The notes under the pieces: generated by a model
What the model was told of the DNA's origin: nothing
What the model saw: only the letters and a program-made list of their open reading frames with translations
The model's database searches: none
Program-made: the position numbers and the translations under genes
Assembly (NCBI GenBank): GCA_905221605.1
Contig: CAJNDS010002530.1
Coordinates: 122,001 to 186,000 of the forward strand
Length of the DNA: 64,000 bases
Source of the DNA: Symbiodinium natans
Taxonomy: Eukaryota; Sar; Dinophyceae; Suessiales; Symbiodiniaceae
Reading direction: 5' to 3'
Shown: piece after piece, positions 1-14,239 of the stretch
How positions within the stretch are numbered: the stretch's first letter is position 1
Layout of the letters: every line of letters starts with the position of its first letter

Positions 1-3000
1 TTAAGGCCGGGATTCGGAGTTTGAGTGTCCTGGCGCACACGGGCTTGGAGGGCAATTGTTTGCCCTTGCACACAAAGCACGATGAGAAGGGCCGAAGGCG
101 GCAGCATTGAGACATATTGAGATTCAGTGAGGGCAATGGGAACATACGCCACAAAAAGGCTCTGAGGTAGTGGCAGAGGTATCAAGAGGTTCTACTATGC
201 TTTCAGTTTTTGGCTTGGAGGGCTTTGCGAAAAGACCTCACGACTCACCACAGGAGCTCGCGCGCGAAGAGACTCTCGGCGCTCTTGGAATGGCTTTTGC
301 TGTGTTTGACCACGGATCCACACAGATCTGCATATGATCTAAACATGATCTGCAAATGATCTGCGAACCCTCTCGTATCCAAATTTGCACAGAGCGCTCT
401 TCAGGTGCTGAGACTCTGTTCGATTCTATGTTTGTCGTTCTCTTCGCAGCTCGCCAGTCGTTGATATGACATCTTTTCCAGATTTCAGGCCACTGTAGTG
501 CGCTGTCTCGATGTCACCAGGCAACCTGGGCCCTCTGCAAAACACTAGATCCCCAGAAATCCGCTGGGTACACTCAGGCTCTAACCATCTTGAATCTAAC
601 CGCGAGAAAGCTCTAAATTTCCCTGAGCTTTCTCTTCACTGGCAACTTTTCCATGCACTGAATCTGACAAAACCTGAAAAGCTCATTTAACTCTCACCTC
701 ACTGACGCTGAGAATCAAATCTTGTAAGAACCGCCAGAACATGCCAGAAATTGCCAGAACCTCTGATCAATGCTGCAAGGCCAAGGCCTCCTGAACCCAA
801 GCGTCCAAAGACAGGTCCTGGCACCATGCCGTTGACGCTAAAACTGTTCCAACTCAACTGTGAAACACTGTGAAGCTGTAAACTCCACTCCACTACCTTC
901 TGCGGAAACGCCATCACGTCGAACAATGGCATTACCTCACAACTCTGCATATATTCTGCATGCTCATGGGACAAATGATGATAAATGTCTTCCCGTTTTG
1001 TTGATTAACAAAGCTCAGGAGCCATGGCCAGAAAGATGGTCAGGGAAGCAACTCTGGTAGCAAGCAGGTTTCCCAACCTTACGGAGATGACCTTCCTTAG
1101 ATGACCAGGTCCGCGCATGGTCTTCAGACATCTCAAGCTGTTACATGTTGTCACGCCACTTCAGTCAGCAGAAGCAACAGGCCGCACGAGAAGAAAAGGA
1201 CTTTGTCGAATTCTATCGATCTCACTGGCAAGAGCTGTGGTTCAGAATACGAGAAGCACGACAAGGACTTGTGTTTAACCGTGTCTTGCGAAATTCGCCG
1301 AGGCCCCCGGACGCCCCGTTTCTTGAATCAAAAGCCAACGACCTTACTTAGCCTTCATTTGGCTGTGGAATGCCGTGGGTCAGCAAGGGGCATGTCGCAG
1401 GGTCCCAACCCTTCCTTGGGTCCTGTCGTGCTCCCTCGTGCGACGCGTGCTTGAACTGGAGACCTCTTCAAAGGGTTGGCGAGTGGTCATGGGTTGTGGC
1501 AAACGGCTCTGCTACAAATCCGTCGCCAAGATAGGCACGGGGCTGTTCACAATCCCGGACAGTGTATACATATAAATGTATATGTATATTTACATAAACA
1601 TATGTATATATATATATGTACCTATATACATATACTGCATGAGATATGTGAACCATGCGAGGTTGGAGCACAATGACATCGAACTGGAAAAGATGAGGAT
1701 CGAACATCGAATTGAGGCTGTAAGGCAGCGAAAAATAGCTAGCAAGTCAATTGCAAGCCGGCGCAGAAGTGGATCACCGAGTCGCGATGCAACTGGGGGG
1801 CGGAACCGTGCATGAGATGGACTGCAGCAGCATACGAGTAGCGTTTCGAATCAAAACGGATCAAACTGATCAAACGTCTTGGACTGCAGGTGCTGCTGCA
1901 CGTTGCTGCTGTCATAGCCAAACGAACCACCATGCTGTTGGGATCTGTTGGGTCTTTGAATGCCCTGCATTGTTGTTATGCTTTGCCAGTGCCAGTACTC
2001 GTGCTTCCAAGGTGTGCCAGCCATGGCCGTTGCTGCATGGCACATCACAGAAAGTTATTAAACTCAAGTCCACCCTGCAAAGCATAACGAATACCAACGA
2101 GGTGGAGACACACCATGCACTCTGGCCGAGAATCGCAATGTTTCGCTTGGGATTGGCCTGCATCATGTAAGGTCAGTTGTCACGGTTGGAATCTTCCTCG
2201 AAACAAGGCAGCGATAAGCAGCGGTGCAGATTGCGGCCTCGTCCCTCAATTGCTCCGGGTCAGTCTTTCGGCTACGCTTGCCATTAACATCGTCATCATC
2301 TAAATCAATCAAACAGCGGCACAAACGGAGTATTCTGGTCAACCTGCCAGCACCTGAGGAGCAGGGTCAAGAATGACACACGCAACAAGATCAACAAGCC
2401 TCCTGCAATGATAGAAACTCTGCCTTATGCGACACAGTCGCGGGCTCCAACCCGTGCAGCGCGACTGGCTCGCAGCAGCATTACGCGAGACTGGGCAGTC
2501 TCTTGGTCTGGCAGGGTGGGCCTTGGCCATGTGGGAGTCAGATTGGGACGTATTGGGAAGCTATCATTCGCACACATCCTCAGGGACAAGCTCCGTGACA
2601 TCCGCCCCCAGGAGAAAGGAGATGTCAAACACCATGGATGCTGTTCCAACCATGTCCATGCACTGGAAGAAGCTGAACAAATAGTTCCTCTCATGCGCGT
2701 TCACTCATAGATCAGTGTTGTCGAATGTTTGCACGTGCGACACCTTGGTAAATTGTTTTTGCTTGTGCGCGCGGGCTGTGGAACTAGGCTTCAACACACC
2801 AATATCTATCGCTGTACTGGTCTCATGGCGTGTACCTCGTCAACAATGTTGGGGCTGATGGGATGCGAAACGCATTGTACCTGATGATTGCTTTGGTCGA
2901 TTGCAGTCATGTGCTCTGTCAAGTAGAGTGGAAATGAAGCTTGTTGTGTCCATGTCCATTCTGGGTGAGATCCTTGTCTCCATCCTCATCGAGAAAACCC

Positions 3001-6000
3001 TATAAGCCAGACGGGATGACGTCATCCCCTAGCTTATCCTCACTCGAAAAAAGAAAATGTAGTACGGGCCATACAGTACGCGTATTTCGACATCCAGGAA
3101 CGATTGGGAGCTACGTTCTGTAAGGCTAGGAAGGCTCTGCATGGCTCCACCAGGTACGAGAGGCTCGGCTAGTCCAGCTGCAGACAAGACTCGCATCTGT
3201 CAACGACAGAGCCACAAGCTCAAAGGTAAACAGCGCCATGCTAGTCGTCATAACAGCATCAGGCAGCACCTCGATCATGTTGCAAGCTTAGTAAGGTCAG
3301 CGAGGTGAGTACGGAGTACCACGCCTACTACGCAACACGCGCTAGAACGCCGATGGACACAGACAAAGCTCAACGTAAGCTCGCTACATTCTCTGCAACG
3401 TCCATGAGCTTTGAGAGGTCGGGAAGGACCAGCGCCACGGCCAATGCCAACATCATCGTCCTGGTCTGCAAGCATGTCAAGAATGAACAGCCGACGAACT
3501 GTCGTTGCAAGCCAGCAGACAGGGACTCCATTTGGTTTCCCCCACCCACTGCGCTTGGGCCCCGTCCCCCCGCCCGTTCCTCGTTCATTCTTGTTGATTT
3601 TCGCTCGCACTGGGCGGCTGAGAGCGCAATTAGGGGTCTCCGCGCTCCCGCAGCCCCGGGAAGGGGGAAAAGAAAAGAAACAAACCCCACGCTGAGGACA
3701 CAGAGGGCTCTCTCTTGATCCCAGTCGGGTCGGGGCCGAGGCTGCCCCGCATTACATATATCATTATATCATGATACTGAAAGATAGACACCAGTGCTTA
3801 CGATGACCGATGTGTACGCTGCTTAAAGCGCCAGCAAGGTCTGTCAAATGTCCCTTCACCTGCTCACGACATGATCATAGTAAGTCGACGATGGAGGTGT
3901 AGTCTGAGACACCATGCGATTTCAGACATATGAAAACCAAGGTGCGTGGAGCAGCATCGGCTTTGCATGAGGTGTCGAACTCTCCACGCGAAGGAGCTGT
4001 TGTAGAAGTCGCTGCCCTGCATTTGCCAACTGCATGTCTTCCATATGCATAAGCGGACAACAACACGACACCGGTAAAATCATGCAAGTGGTGTGTGGAA
4101 GATCTTGCAGTTCTGACGCTTGCAAGCAGGGGATGTCACCAAAAACAAATAAGATTCATCCTGACCATGTGGCCACTCTGTTCCATAACTCGAGAGTGAG
4201 CTGGGTGGAGTTTGAACGTGTTTTACGTGCCCAGCAATGTCGGCTTGACTTTCAGCATTCGGAGCTCCATGTTTCACAGAAGTTCAGGCAGAACTCCAAA
4301 CATGGGGCGCACCGGGGCTTTGCGCAGCTCTTCTCTATTTTCACTCAAACGTGGTTCTTGCTTAGGCCTTGAACTATTCAATCGTCCAAACCAGCATGGT
4401 TGTCCTGCAGCGCCGACCGCAGCTGGTAGCCCCAGTTGCAGATGCCGACCTGAGGCAAGATGTTTTTCTGGTCAGTCGATGTCAGGAGGCTACCTGGGGC
4501 TACCTGGCTAATGCTGGCTCGGTGCATTCTTAGTGTCTTCGGCAAGCGGGGCCGTGGAGACACGAGGCACCTGAGTTTGACTGCTTAGGATCCTTGCGAA
4601 GCTTGCAGCCCAGCAGTGTTGACAAGGCTTCGTCTTTCGATCTCTTCGTGGTGCCCGGGCCCGGCCTGGCAATTTCATCGCCACGCACGAATACGCAAGT
4701 TGTGCGTCGACAATGTGTTGCATCTCTGCCAAGGCACTTGGATTCCAGCTTCTTTGGCCGGTCGAATCCCATGGGCCTGTATGGCTGCATGCTGCTGGAT
4801 GTCTGCAGCACACCGACATGTTTTGTCGTCGCGACTTGTTTGCAGTAATTTGGGCTCTTGATTGGTGGCGGCTTTGGCCGTCAGCATATTCGCGGCTTGG
4901 AAGGACCCAGAACAGAACAATGCTCCTGACGAAACAGAAGTCTCTTGTTGATCTCTTTGGTCTTTGTTTGCTTCTTTGCTTAAGTTTGCTTGGCATCACG
5001 CCTGAAGATTTTCATTTCCGGGTGTACCACAACGAAGACAGACGATCTCAGCTGCCAACTCCACGCTGGCGCTGCTCTGCGGGGTCCATGATTCCATCCC
5101 AAGATATCTCAAGTCTTAGTCTAACTCAAAAGAACAGTGCAGTGATTAAGCACTGTAGACCTGCTTCGTAACTTCATGCAGCAGCATGCCCCTGTCATGT
5201 GATTTCTACATGTCAGCAAAAAGCAAAGTTATCTGCTTCCATAGACCATAGAGCCAAGCTTAACATGCATTTGAGCAGTCACCTCAATCCAATGCGTTTT
5301 TCGAGGCAAAGCAGACCGTACACATCATACAAACCCCTTCCAGGCGACTCTGTTCTCATCTCCAAAGCTCCTGCCAAGGAAATCCGCTGAATCCACGGTG
5401 CAGGCACACCGAAGCGTCGAAACGGCGCCCTAACGAGATTCAACATGTATCAGGCCTGTTGCGAAGTTGCGAGAGTGTCTAGTTCTGGTAATTAGCAAAG
5501 ATCACTCGACGATCTAGCCTTGCTCAAAGATGTGCCTGAGCTCAAAATGTTCAAAGTCCTTGCTCACCTGCCAGGCTTCGACCTCTATGTTCCGCCAGAT
5601 ACGCGATGCTAGCATGTGAGAAGTGGCCGCAACAGGGGAGCAGGGAGCGAAACGACTGGCGCAACGGAATGTCGCAGCCATCAGTTCAGCAATCTGCCGC
5701 GAGAGCATCTGCTCTCCCAGCGCGCAGGAGTTCCACATCTCAGTCTACCGAGTTGCCCCATGAGAACGAAACAATACTGAGTTGGACTGTCAGTCTCACT
5801 GATCCTTTCGGATCAAGTGGTTGGCTTCTTCTTCAGATGCTTTAAGAACCCATCCGGCGTGCTGAACTTGAAAACCTCTTGCCTGCCGCCGCCGTTGCGC
5901 GGCCTTTGTGTACTGGTGAAACACGGATGGGATCAGATATGATCAGATGCTCGTGGCAACGTGGCGCCCCGTGAAGCAGTGAACACGCCTGCGTGCCGCC

Positions 6001-6660
6001 AAGATGGGCATAGCTGGATGTTGATGGAGGCTTCTGGGGAAGACGAAGAATTTCGCAAGGGTGATGCATGGTTCATCAAGGTTCCGCATGGTTTTGCTGG
6101 TAGGCTGTCGCTCGCACTGCCAGGATCCGGGCGTTGCGCTGTGGAAACTGCCACCAAGCGGGACCCAGGCTGCCTCAAGCCTCCAAGGCAACTCAGAAGC
6201 AACTCCGTGAACTTCCATGCAACTCTTTATTTCTTCCTGTCTTTCTTTCTTTATTTCTGTGTTTTTTCTTCCTTCCTCCCCCTCTATCTCTCTTTCGTTT
6301 TCCCTTTTGCACTTCTTCCGACATCGGACAACTCCTTCAAATCTCTCGCAAGCCCCTGCGGCACTGAGCCCGCATAAACGTCCTGAAAGCTGACATGCAC
6401 CAATCGAGAAGATTTGCCTTAGCAAGCCCCTGGCAAAGATGACACGCGCAAATCGTGGTCGTGCGCGAGAGTAGTAATGCAGCTGCACCAACGGGGCAGC
6501 AGTATGCACAGATCGTAGCCTTGAGGCCTGCTGAGACCTTGCTTTGGTTTACTTACTACGCCACTACGCGAATAAGATTCAGAAAGGAGCGAAGTGACTG
6601 CAATAATCTTATAAGCGTGCGAAGAAGCCCGCGAACAAGATTAGGAAAGTACATAGCTGG
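1..6660. other. No supported gene; intergenic or intronic DNA
   Basis: Unique-looking DNA with only short chance frames on both strands. A weakly protein-like plus-strand stretch (MEASGEDEEFRKGDAWFIKV, about 6020-6085) ends before a GTAGGC word, and an acidic/basic plus frame (IELEKMRIEHRIEAVRQRKI) lies at 1680-1740; neither is strong enough to call. A CT/T-rich run is at 6230-6315. Confidence 0.6.
1573..1638. repeat. AT-rich imperfect repeat (ATGTATAT)
   Basis: Alternating TATGTATAT/TACATA words with dyad symmetry; could form cruciforms. No coding signal. Confidence 0.85.
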
Positions 6661-6674
6661 CTTCGTTCACTTAA

Positions 6675-6732
6675 AAGCATATATATATATATATATATAT
6701 TTATTTATTTATATTTATTTATTTATATTTAT
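6675..6732. repeat. AT and TTTA repeats
   Basis: An AT run of about 12 units followed by TTTA/TATTTA repeats. Confidence 0.93.
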
Positions 6733-7368
6733 GCTTGTCCTTATACTATTATTCATTGGCCCTTTACCTTCACCGTTATGTTAGTTATGTTATTATGATT
6801 ATACCGGCGCAATAAGAGACTTAATGAGCGCCGGGAAAAGCACAATAAATCATTGCATTCCTTGCCTTTGGATTTCTTGACAGGGGCTTTTAGCCAGTGA
6901 AACAGATGATGACATAAACGAGTTCACGCACTCACTTCGTCCCCTCAATAGCACGATTCGTGACATCTATAATCTTGAGCTCTCTTCACCTGTCCCGCGG
7001 GCATAACAATAGTGTAAAAGAGTGAGCCCGCATTCTTCGTTCGTGAAATTCAAGCATCAATGGCAAAGGCCATGCCCACTGGAGGGATGGTCGCACCGAC
7101 CGACCCCACATCTAATATTGCATTATTTGGCCAGGTGTTCGGGAGCGGACGGTGCATCAGGACCAGGGGGCATTTAAGCCCGGGGCAGACGCCAATTCCC
7201 CCTCCCCCCCCGGGCACCCACCCCCCGTACTTCCTAACCCGCCCTTCAACCCCACCTTGCATGTTGCCAATTTCACATGTGGGTGCCTGGTCTGCACATG
7301 AGCCTGTTACAACAGCATCCCCAAAAGTCAAAGCAGCAAACAGCGTTTCAATGTCACGAGCTTGAAGA

Positions 7369-7466
7369 ACACCACCACCACCACCACCACTCCTACTCCT
7401 CCTACTCCTCCTACTCCTCCTACTCCTCCTACTCCTCCTACTCCTCCTACTCCTCCTACTCCTACT
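7369..7466. repeat. CAC and TCCTAC microsatellites
   Basis: A CAC run (7369-7389) passes directly into about a dozen copies of TCCTAC/CTCCTA (7390-7464). The minus-strand translation is an Arg-Arg-Ser repeat, the plus-strand a His run then Ser-Tyr repeats; both are repeat artefacts. Confidence 0.95.
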
Positions 7467-7983
7467 CCGCACGTGTCTTGACAGGAACAATTAGAGGAGC
7501 ATTTTTTGGTGCACTACTTTCCGAATGTCGAAGGCAAGACCTTCGAGGTAGAACTCGGTACTTGCAACCCTCAAACCCGGGTTTCAGGTCTCCTGCACTT
7601 CGTCGCAAGAAGCATGTCCGTTGGTAGGGTTAAGCTTTAAGGGTTTAGGGTGCTTGCAGGCCTCCAGCCAAGCCGCCTTGTAGATCTCACGTGTTGAGGA
7701 CTTTGGGAGGGCACAAATCAGCGGACAACCTAGAGTAACTATGCGGCCGGAATATGTGCTACAGCAGTGCTACAGCATTAGCAGCGAACAACCTAGAGGA
7801 ACTACACCCTAGAAGGGCCTCTTCACATGTTTCCTCACACAGTCTGCACCATGAGTGCCCTCAGAACTGCTTTCAGCAGCATCTGAGAGCCTCAAACCGG
7901 GAGTACGGTGTGGGATTGCACGGTGTCGCCCTTAGGGCTTTTAGGATGCTTTTAGGGTCTTGTTTCAGGACATGACGTACTCT

Positions 7984-8007
7984 CCCCCCCCCCCCCCCCC
8001 CTCCCCT
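7984..8007. repeat. Poly-C tract
   Basis: A run of about 17 C followed by TCCCCTC, next to TTTAGGG-like and GGGTTTTGGG-like words (7630-8060). Confidence 0.95.
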
Positions 8008-8258
8008 CAGGGTTCTGGGTTTTGGGCTTGCACTTCTCTGCTGGCGGGGTTATCCTCGAGGGTGCAGGGTTCGGGAGTTTTGGGCTGGCACTTCCTGCGG
8101 GCTTGCCGTTTCAAACCAAATGACGGAACCCCCGGCAGACCCGAAAAAGGAAGCAAAGTGCCAGGCGCTACATTCCCGCATGGCCACTTGTTCTAACCCC
8201 TCGGCCTCCACATCCCCCATCAGGACCTTTGACCCTCATACCCACTGCTCCCTCGTAC

Positions 8259-8286
8259 AACACACACACACACACACACACACACC
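8259..8286. repeat. CA dinucleotide repeat
   Basis: About 13 CA units. Confidence 0.95.
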
Positions 8287-8894
8287 CCATACCATGATAC
8301 ACCAGATACACTCCTACCCCTGACCCGGTCAAAACCGGCTCCAGCCCACACCTCTGGTTTGCTTTGCTCCTTCCTTTTCCACACTTCGCCGGTACGCCTT
8401 CCACCATGCTATAGAGCACAGTATTTGTCTCAGGTGAAAGCTCTTTTTTCATGCGCCAGCCTGAGACAAGACGATGCACAGCGCGAAGGAAATACAAACA
8501 GCAAACGTCGCCAAACGGCAATAATGTTTACTGAAGTCCAAGGCCGTTGCTTCCGGGACAGAGACGTAAACAGCTCGGTCGCTTCCAGCGTTGGCAATCC
8601 GACTGCCTCAATCTATGTCCAACAGCTCTAGGACATCTTCGGCAAACTTCAGGTCTCAGGTGCTCAGATCCTCAGATTCTCTGCCTCAAACACCTCTGAT
8701 CTGCATGCTGACAGCACAGTGCTCCACAGCGTGCTGAGGCGCGTCGCCGAGCACACAGGCAGGCATGACAATATGTGACAATCATGACACGGCTATATAT
8801 CTATACATAAATATCCGCCGACCCCCCTCGTGGGGCGAGGCGCTGGTGAAGAACCGATCCCTCCCCTGCCCCATCCTGCTAAACCCTTCCCCAC

Positions 8895-11800
8895 TTGCCA
8901 ATGCATGCCCAAACAATGGGCTCCAATGCATGCCCAAACATTCCCCTCTCCGTTCCTGCCATTCCCTCAAGTTCCGCCAGATCTCTGCCTTCCCGCTGCC
9001 CAAACGCCTGAAGTATTCTAGGGGCTCCAATGCATGCCCAGTCTCTCCCCGCCCCCTCCAGATCTTTGCCTCTGCCATTGCCTCAAGTTCCGCCAGATCT
9101 TTGCCTTCCCGCTGCTCAAACGCCTGAAGTATTCTAGGGGCTCCAATGCATGCCCAGTCTCTCCCCGCCCCCTCCAGATCTTTGCCTTCCCGCTGCCCAA
9201 ACGCCTGAAGTATTCTAGGGGCTCCAATGCATGCCCAGACTTTCCCCGCTCCCCCACCCTCCCCACTTTCCTCGCTCCCCTCACCCCACATCTTTGCCCC
9301 CCAGATCTTTGCCCCCCCCTATGCCCAAACGCATGAATACTTCTATGGGCTCCAATGCAGCCAGATCTTTGCCTTCCCGCTGCCCAAACGCCTGAAGTAT
9401 TCTAGGGGCTCCAATGCATGCCCAGTCTTTCCCCGCCCCCTCCAGATCTTTGCCTTCCCGCTGCCCAAACGCCTGAAGTATTCTAGGGGCTCCAATGCAT
9501 GCCCAGACTTTCCCCGCTCCCCCCACCCTCCCCACTTTCCTCGCTCCCCTCACCCCACATCTTTGCCCCCAGATCTTTGCCCCCCCTATGCCCAAACGCA
9601 TGAATAATTCTATGGGCTCCAATGCATGCCCAAACCCTCCCTGGCCCCTTCACCCCCCCCTCCCTACCCTTCCCACCATTCCTTCAAGTTGCGTTAGATC
9701 TTTGCCGGTTCTCTGTATGAAGTATTCTATGGGCTCCAATGCATGCCCAAACCCTCCCCGCCCCCCCCACCCCCCTCACCCTCCCCACCCTCCCCGCTCC
9801 CCTCACCCCCCACATCTTTGCCTCCGATGGGCTCCAATGCATGCCCAAACAATGGGCTCCAATGCATGCCCAAACATTCCCTTCTCCGCCCCTGCCATTC
9901 CCTCAAGTTCCGCTCCCCCCACCTTCCCCACTTTCCGCGCTCCCCTCACCCCACATCTTTGCCCCCCAGATCTTTGCCCCCCCTATGCCCAAACGCATGA
10001 ATAATTCTATGGGCTCCAATGCATGCCCAAACCCTTCCTGCCCCCCCCCCCCCCCCCCGCCCTATGCCCAAACGCATGAATAATTCTATGGGCTCCAATG
10101 CTTGCCCAAAACCCTCCCCCGCCCCCCCCCACCCACCTCACCTCCCCCCCCCTCCCCCTCCCCTCACCCCCCACATCTTTTGCTCCTATCCCAATCATGC
10201 CCCACAATGGGCTCCAATGCATGCCCAAACATTCCTCTCCGCCCCTGCCATTCCCTCAAGTTCCGCTCCCCCCCCTTCCCCACTTTCGCGCCCTCACCCC
10301 CATCTTGCCCCCCCGATCTTTGCCCCCCCTATGCCCAAACGCATGAATCTTCTATGGGCTCCAAGGCATGCCCAAACCTTCCTGCCCCCCCCCCCCCCCC
10401 CGCCCTATGCCCAAACGCATGAATAATTCTATGGGCTCCAATGCATGCCCAAACCCTCCCTGGGCCCTTCACCCCCCCCTACCCTTCCCACCATTCCCTT
10501 TGCCGCCCCTCTGCCTGAAGTATTCTAATGCTCCAATGCATGCCCAAACCCTCCCCGCCCCCCCCACCCCCCCACCCCCCCACCCCCCCACCCTCCCCAC
10601 CCTCCCCACCCTCCCCGTTTCCCTCACCCCCCACATCTTTGCTTCTCGCTCCCCTCACCCCGTGCTCCCCCTCTGCCTTCCCCATACTCTGGGCTCCAAC
10701 GCATGCCCAAACAATGGGCTCCAATGCATGCCCAAACATTCCCTTCTCCGCCCCTGCCATTCCCTCAAGTTCCGCTCCCCCCACCTTCCCCACTTTCCGC
10801 GCTCCCCTCACCCCACATCTTTGCCCCCCAGATCTTTGCCCCCCCTATGCCCAAACGCATGAATAATTCTATGGGCTCCAATGCATGCCCAAACCCTCCC
10901 TGCCCCCCCCCCCCTACCCTTCCCACCATTCCTTCATGTTGCGTTAGATCTTTGCCCCCTCTGCCTGATTCTCTGGGCTCCAATGCATGCCCAAACCCTC
11001 CCCGCCCCCCCCACCCCCCTCACCCTCCCCACCCTCCCCGCTCCCCTCACCCCCCACCCCACATCTTTGCCTCCGATGGGCTCCAACGCATGCCCAAACA
11101 ATGGGCTCCAATGCATGCCCAAACATTCCCTTCTCCGCCCCTGCCATTCCCTCAAGTTCCGCTCCCCCCACCTTCCCCACTTTCCGCGCTCCCCTCACCC
11201 CACATCTTTGCCCCCCAGATCTTTGCCCCCCCTATGCCCAAACGCATGAATAATTCTATGGGCTCCAATGCATGCCCAAACCCTTCCTGCCCCCCCCCCC
11301 TATGCCCAAACGCATGAATAATTCTATGGGCTCCAATGCCCTTCCCCACTTTCCGCGCTCCCCTCACCCCACATCTTTGCCCCCCAGATCTTTGCCCCCC
11401 CTATACCCAAACGCGTGAATAATTCTATGGGCTCCAATGCATGCCCAAACCCTTCCTGCCCCCCCCCCCCTATGCCCAAACGCATGAATAATTCTATGGG
11501 CTCCAATGCATGCCCAAACCCTCCCCCCGCCCCCCCCACCCCCCTCACCCTCCCCACCCTCCCCGCTCCCCTCACCCCCCACATCTTTGCCTCCTATGGG
11601 CTCCAATGCATGCCCAAACAATGGGCTCCAATGCATGCCCAAACATTCCCTTCTCCGCCCCTGCCATTCCCTCAAGTTCCGCTCCCCCCACCTTCCCCAC
11701 TTTCCGCGCTCCCCTCACCCCACATCTTTGCCCCCCCGATCTTTGCCCCCCCTATGCCCAAACGCATGAATAATTCTATGGGCTCCAATGCATGCCCAAA

Positions 11801-14235
11801 CCCTTCCTGCCCCCCCCCCCCCCCCCCCCCCGCCCTATGCCCAAACGCATGAATAATTCTATGGGCTCCAATGCATGCCCAAACCCTCCCTGGCCCCTTC
11901 ACCCCCCCCTCCCTACCCTTCCCACCATTCCTTCAAGTTGCGTTAGATCTTTGCCGCCCCTTCTGCCTGAAGTATTCTATGGGCTCCAATGCATGCCCAA
12001 ACCCTCCCCGCCCCCCCCACACCCCCCCTCCCCACCCTCCCCGTTTCCCTCACCCCCCACATCTTTGCCTCTCGCTCCCCTCACCCCGTGCTCCCCCTCT
12101 GCCTTCCCCATACTCTGGGCTCCAATGCATGCCCAAACAATGGGCTCCAATGCATGCCCAAACATTCCCTTCTCCGCCCCTGCCATTCCCTCAAGTTCCG
12201 CTCCCCCCACCTTCCCCACTTTCCGCGCTCCCCTCACCCCACATCTTTGCCCCCCAGATCTTTGCCCCCCCTATGCCCAAACGCATGAACAAATTCTATG
12301 GGCTCCAACGCATGCCCAAACCCTCCCTGCCCCCCCCCTACCCCTTCCCACCATTCCTTCATGTTGCGTTAGATCTTTGCCCCCTCTGCCTCAAGTATTC
12401 TATGGGCTCCAATGCATGCCCAAACCCTCCCCGCAACCCCCACCCCCCTCACCCTCCCCACCCTCCCCGCTCCCCTCACCCCCCACATCTTTGCCTCCAA
12501 TGCATGCCCAAACAATGGGCTCCAATGCATCCCTCACCCCCCACATCTTTGCCTCCTATGGGCTCCAACGCGTGCCCAAACAATGGGCTCCAACGCATGC
12601 CCAAACATTCCGCCCCTGCCAGTTCCGCTCCCCCCACCTTCCCCACTTTCCGCCCCTCACCCCACATCTTTGCCCCCCCCAACGCATGAGTAATTCTATG
12701 GGCTCCAATGCATACCCAAACCCCTGCCCCCCCCCCCCCCCCCCCCCTCCCTCCCCCCACTCCCCCCCCCCCCCCCCCCCCCCCTCCCCCCCCCCCCCTC
12801 CCCCACCCCCATTCCTTCATGTTGCGTTAGATCTTTGCCCCCTCTGCCTGAAGTCTATGGGCTCCAACGCATGCCCAAACCCTCCCCGCCCCCCCCCCAC
12901 CCTCACCTTCCCCCACCTTCCCCGCTCCCCTCACCCCCCACATCTTTGCCACCTCGCTTTCCTCACCCACGTGCTCCCCCTCTGCCCAAACGCCTGAAGT
13001 GTTCTGTGCGCTCCAATGCTCCGCCCCTGCCATTCCCTCAGGTTCCGCTCCCCCCACCTTCCCCACTTTCCGCGCTCCCCCACATCTTTGCCCCCCAGAT
13101 CGCCCCCCCTATGCCCAAACGCATGAATAATTCTATGGGCTCCAATGCATGCCCAAACCCTCCCCTGTTGCGTCAGATCTTTGCCCCCTCTGCCTGAAGT
13201 ATTCTATGGGCTCCAACGCATGTCCAAACCCTCCCCACCCCCCTCACCCTCCCCACCCTCCCCGCTCCCCTCACCCCCCACATCTTTGCCTCCTATGGGC
13301 TCCAACGCATGCCCAAACAATGGGCTCCAATGCATATTCCCTTCTCCGCCCCTGCCATTCCCTCCTTCCTGCCCCCCCCCCCCCCCCCCTACTTCCCCCC
13401 ATATCCTTCATGTTGCGTTAGATCTTTGCCCCCTATTCTATGGGCTCCAACGCATGCCCAAACCGCCCCCCCCACCCCCCTCACCCTGCCCACCCTCCCC
13501 GCTCCCATCTCCAATGCATCCAATGCATGCCCAAACATTCCCTTCTCCGCCCCTGCCATTCCCTCAAGTTCCGCTCCCCCCACCTTCCCCACTTTCCGCG
13601 CTCCCCTCACCCCACATCTTTGCTCCCCAGATCTTTGCCCCCCCTATGCCCAAACGCATGAATAATTCTATGGGCTCCAATGCATGCCCAAACCCTTCCT
13701 GCCCCCCCCCCGCCACCCCCCCCCCCCCCACCCTTCCCAAACCCTTCCTGCCCCTGCCCCCCCCCCCCCCCCATTCCTTCAAGTTGCGTTAGACCTTTGC
13801 CCCCTCTGCCTGAAGTATTCTCTGACCTCCAATGAATGCCCAAGCCCTCCCCGCCCCCCCCACCCCCCTCACCTTCCCCACCCTCCCCGCTCCCCTCACC
13901 CCCCACATCTTTGCCTCCTCTGCCCAAACGCCTGAAGTGTTCTGTGCGCTCCAATGCTTGGCCCCTGCCATTCCCTCCAGTTCCGCTCCCCCCACCTTCC
14001 CCACTTTGCCCCCCAGATCTTTGCCCCCCCTATGCCCAAACGCATGAAGAATTCTATGGGCTCCAATGCGTATTCTATGGGCTCCAATGCATGCCCAAAC
14101 CCTCCCCGCCCCCCCCACCCCCTCACCTTCCCCACCTTCCCCGCTCCCCTCACCCCCCACATCTTTGCCTCCTATGGGCTCCAATGCATGCCCAAACAAT
14201 GGGCTCCAATGCATGCCCAAACATTCCCTTCGCCC
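8895..14235. repeat. 5.3-kb CT-rich satellite-like array
   Basis: Built from modules that recur in varying order. Module 1 is ATGCCCAAACGCATGAATAA then TTCTATGGGCTCCAATGC. Module 2 is the core GGGCTCCAATGCATGCCC plus AAAC, often doubled. Module 3 is CCCCTGCCATTCCCTCAAGT then TCCGCTCCCCCCACC. Module 4 is CACATCTTTGCCCCCCAGAT then CTTTGCCCCCC. Module 5 is poly-C of 8-20 nt. The block starting CATTCCCTTCTCCGCCCCTG recurs at about 9884, 10737, 11124, 11644, 12165 and 13540. The left end (8.9-9.6 kb) carries a variant with AAACGCCTGAAGTATTCTAG. All long frames here are Pro-rich products of the repeat, open in several frames at once, so I do not call genes. Confidence 0.93.
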
Positions 14236-14239
14236 CGCG

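Larger units (their letters stand above)
6790..8890. other. Spacer with microsatellites and telomere-like words
   Basis: Apart from the repeats listed, it holds GGGTTTAGGG-like words at 7627-7650 and 7940-8065 (AGGGTT, GGGTTTTGGG). No gene seen. Confidence 0.6.

Noticed and set aside
7358-7389. Poly-His stretch resembling a His tag
   Set aside because: It is the translation of a CAC microsatellite, not a vector tag; no vector sequence is nearby.
11792-12997. 401-codon plus-strand frame, Pro-rich
   Set aside because: It lies wholly in the satellite-like array; other frames are open too and the product merely repeats the DNA module.
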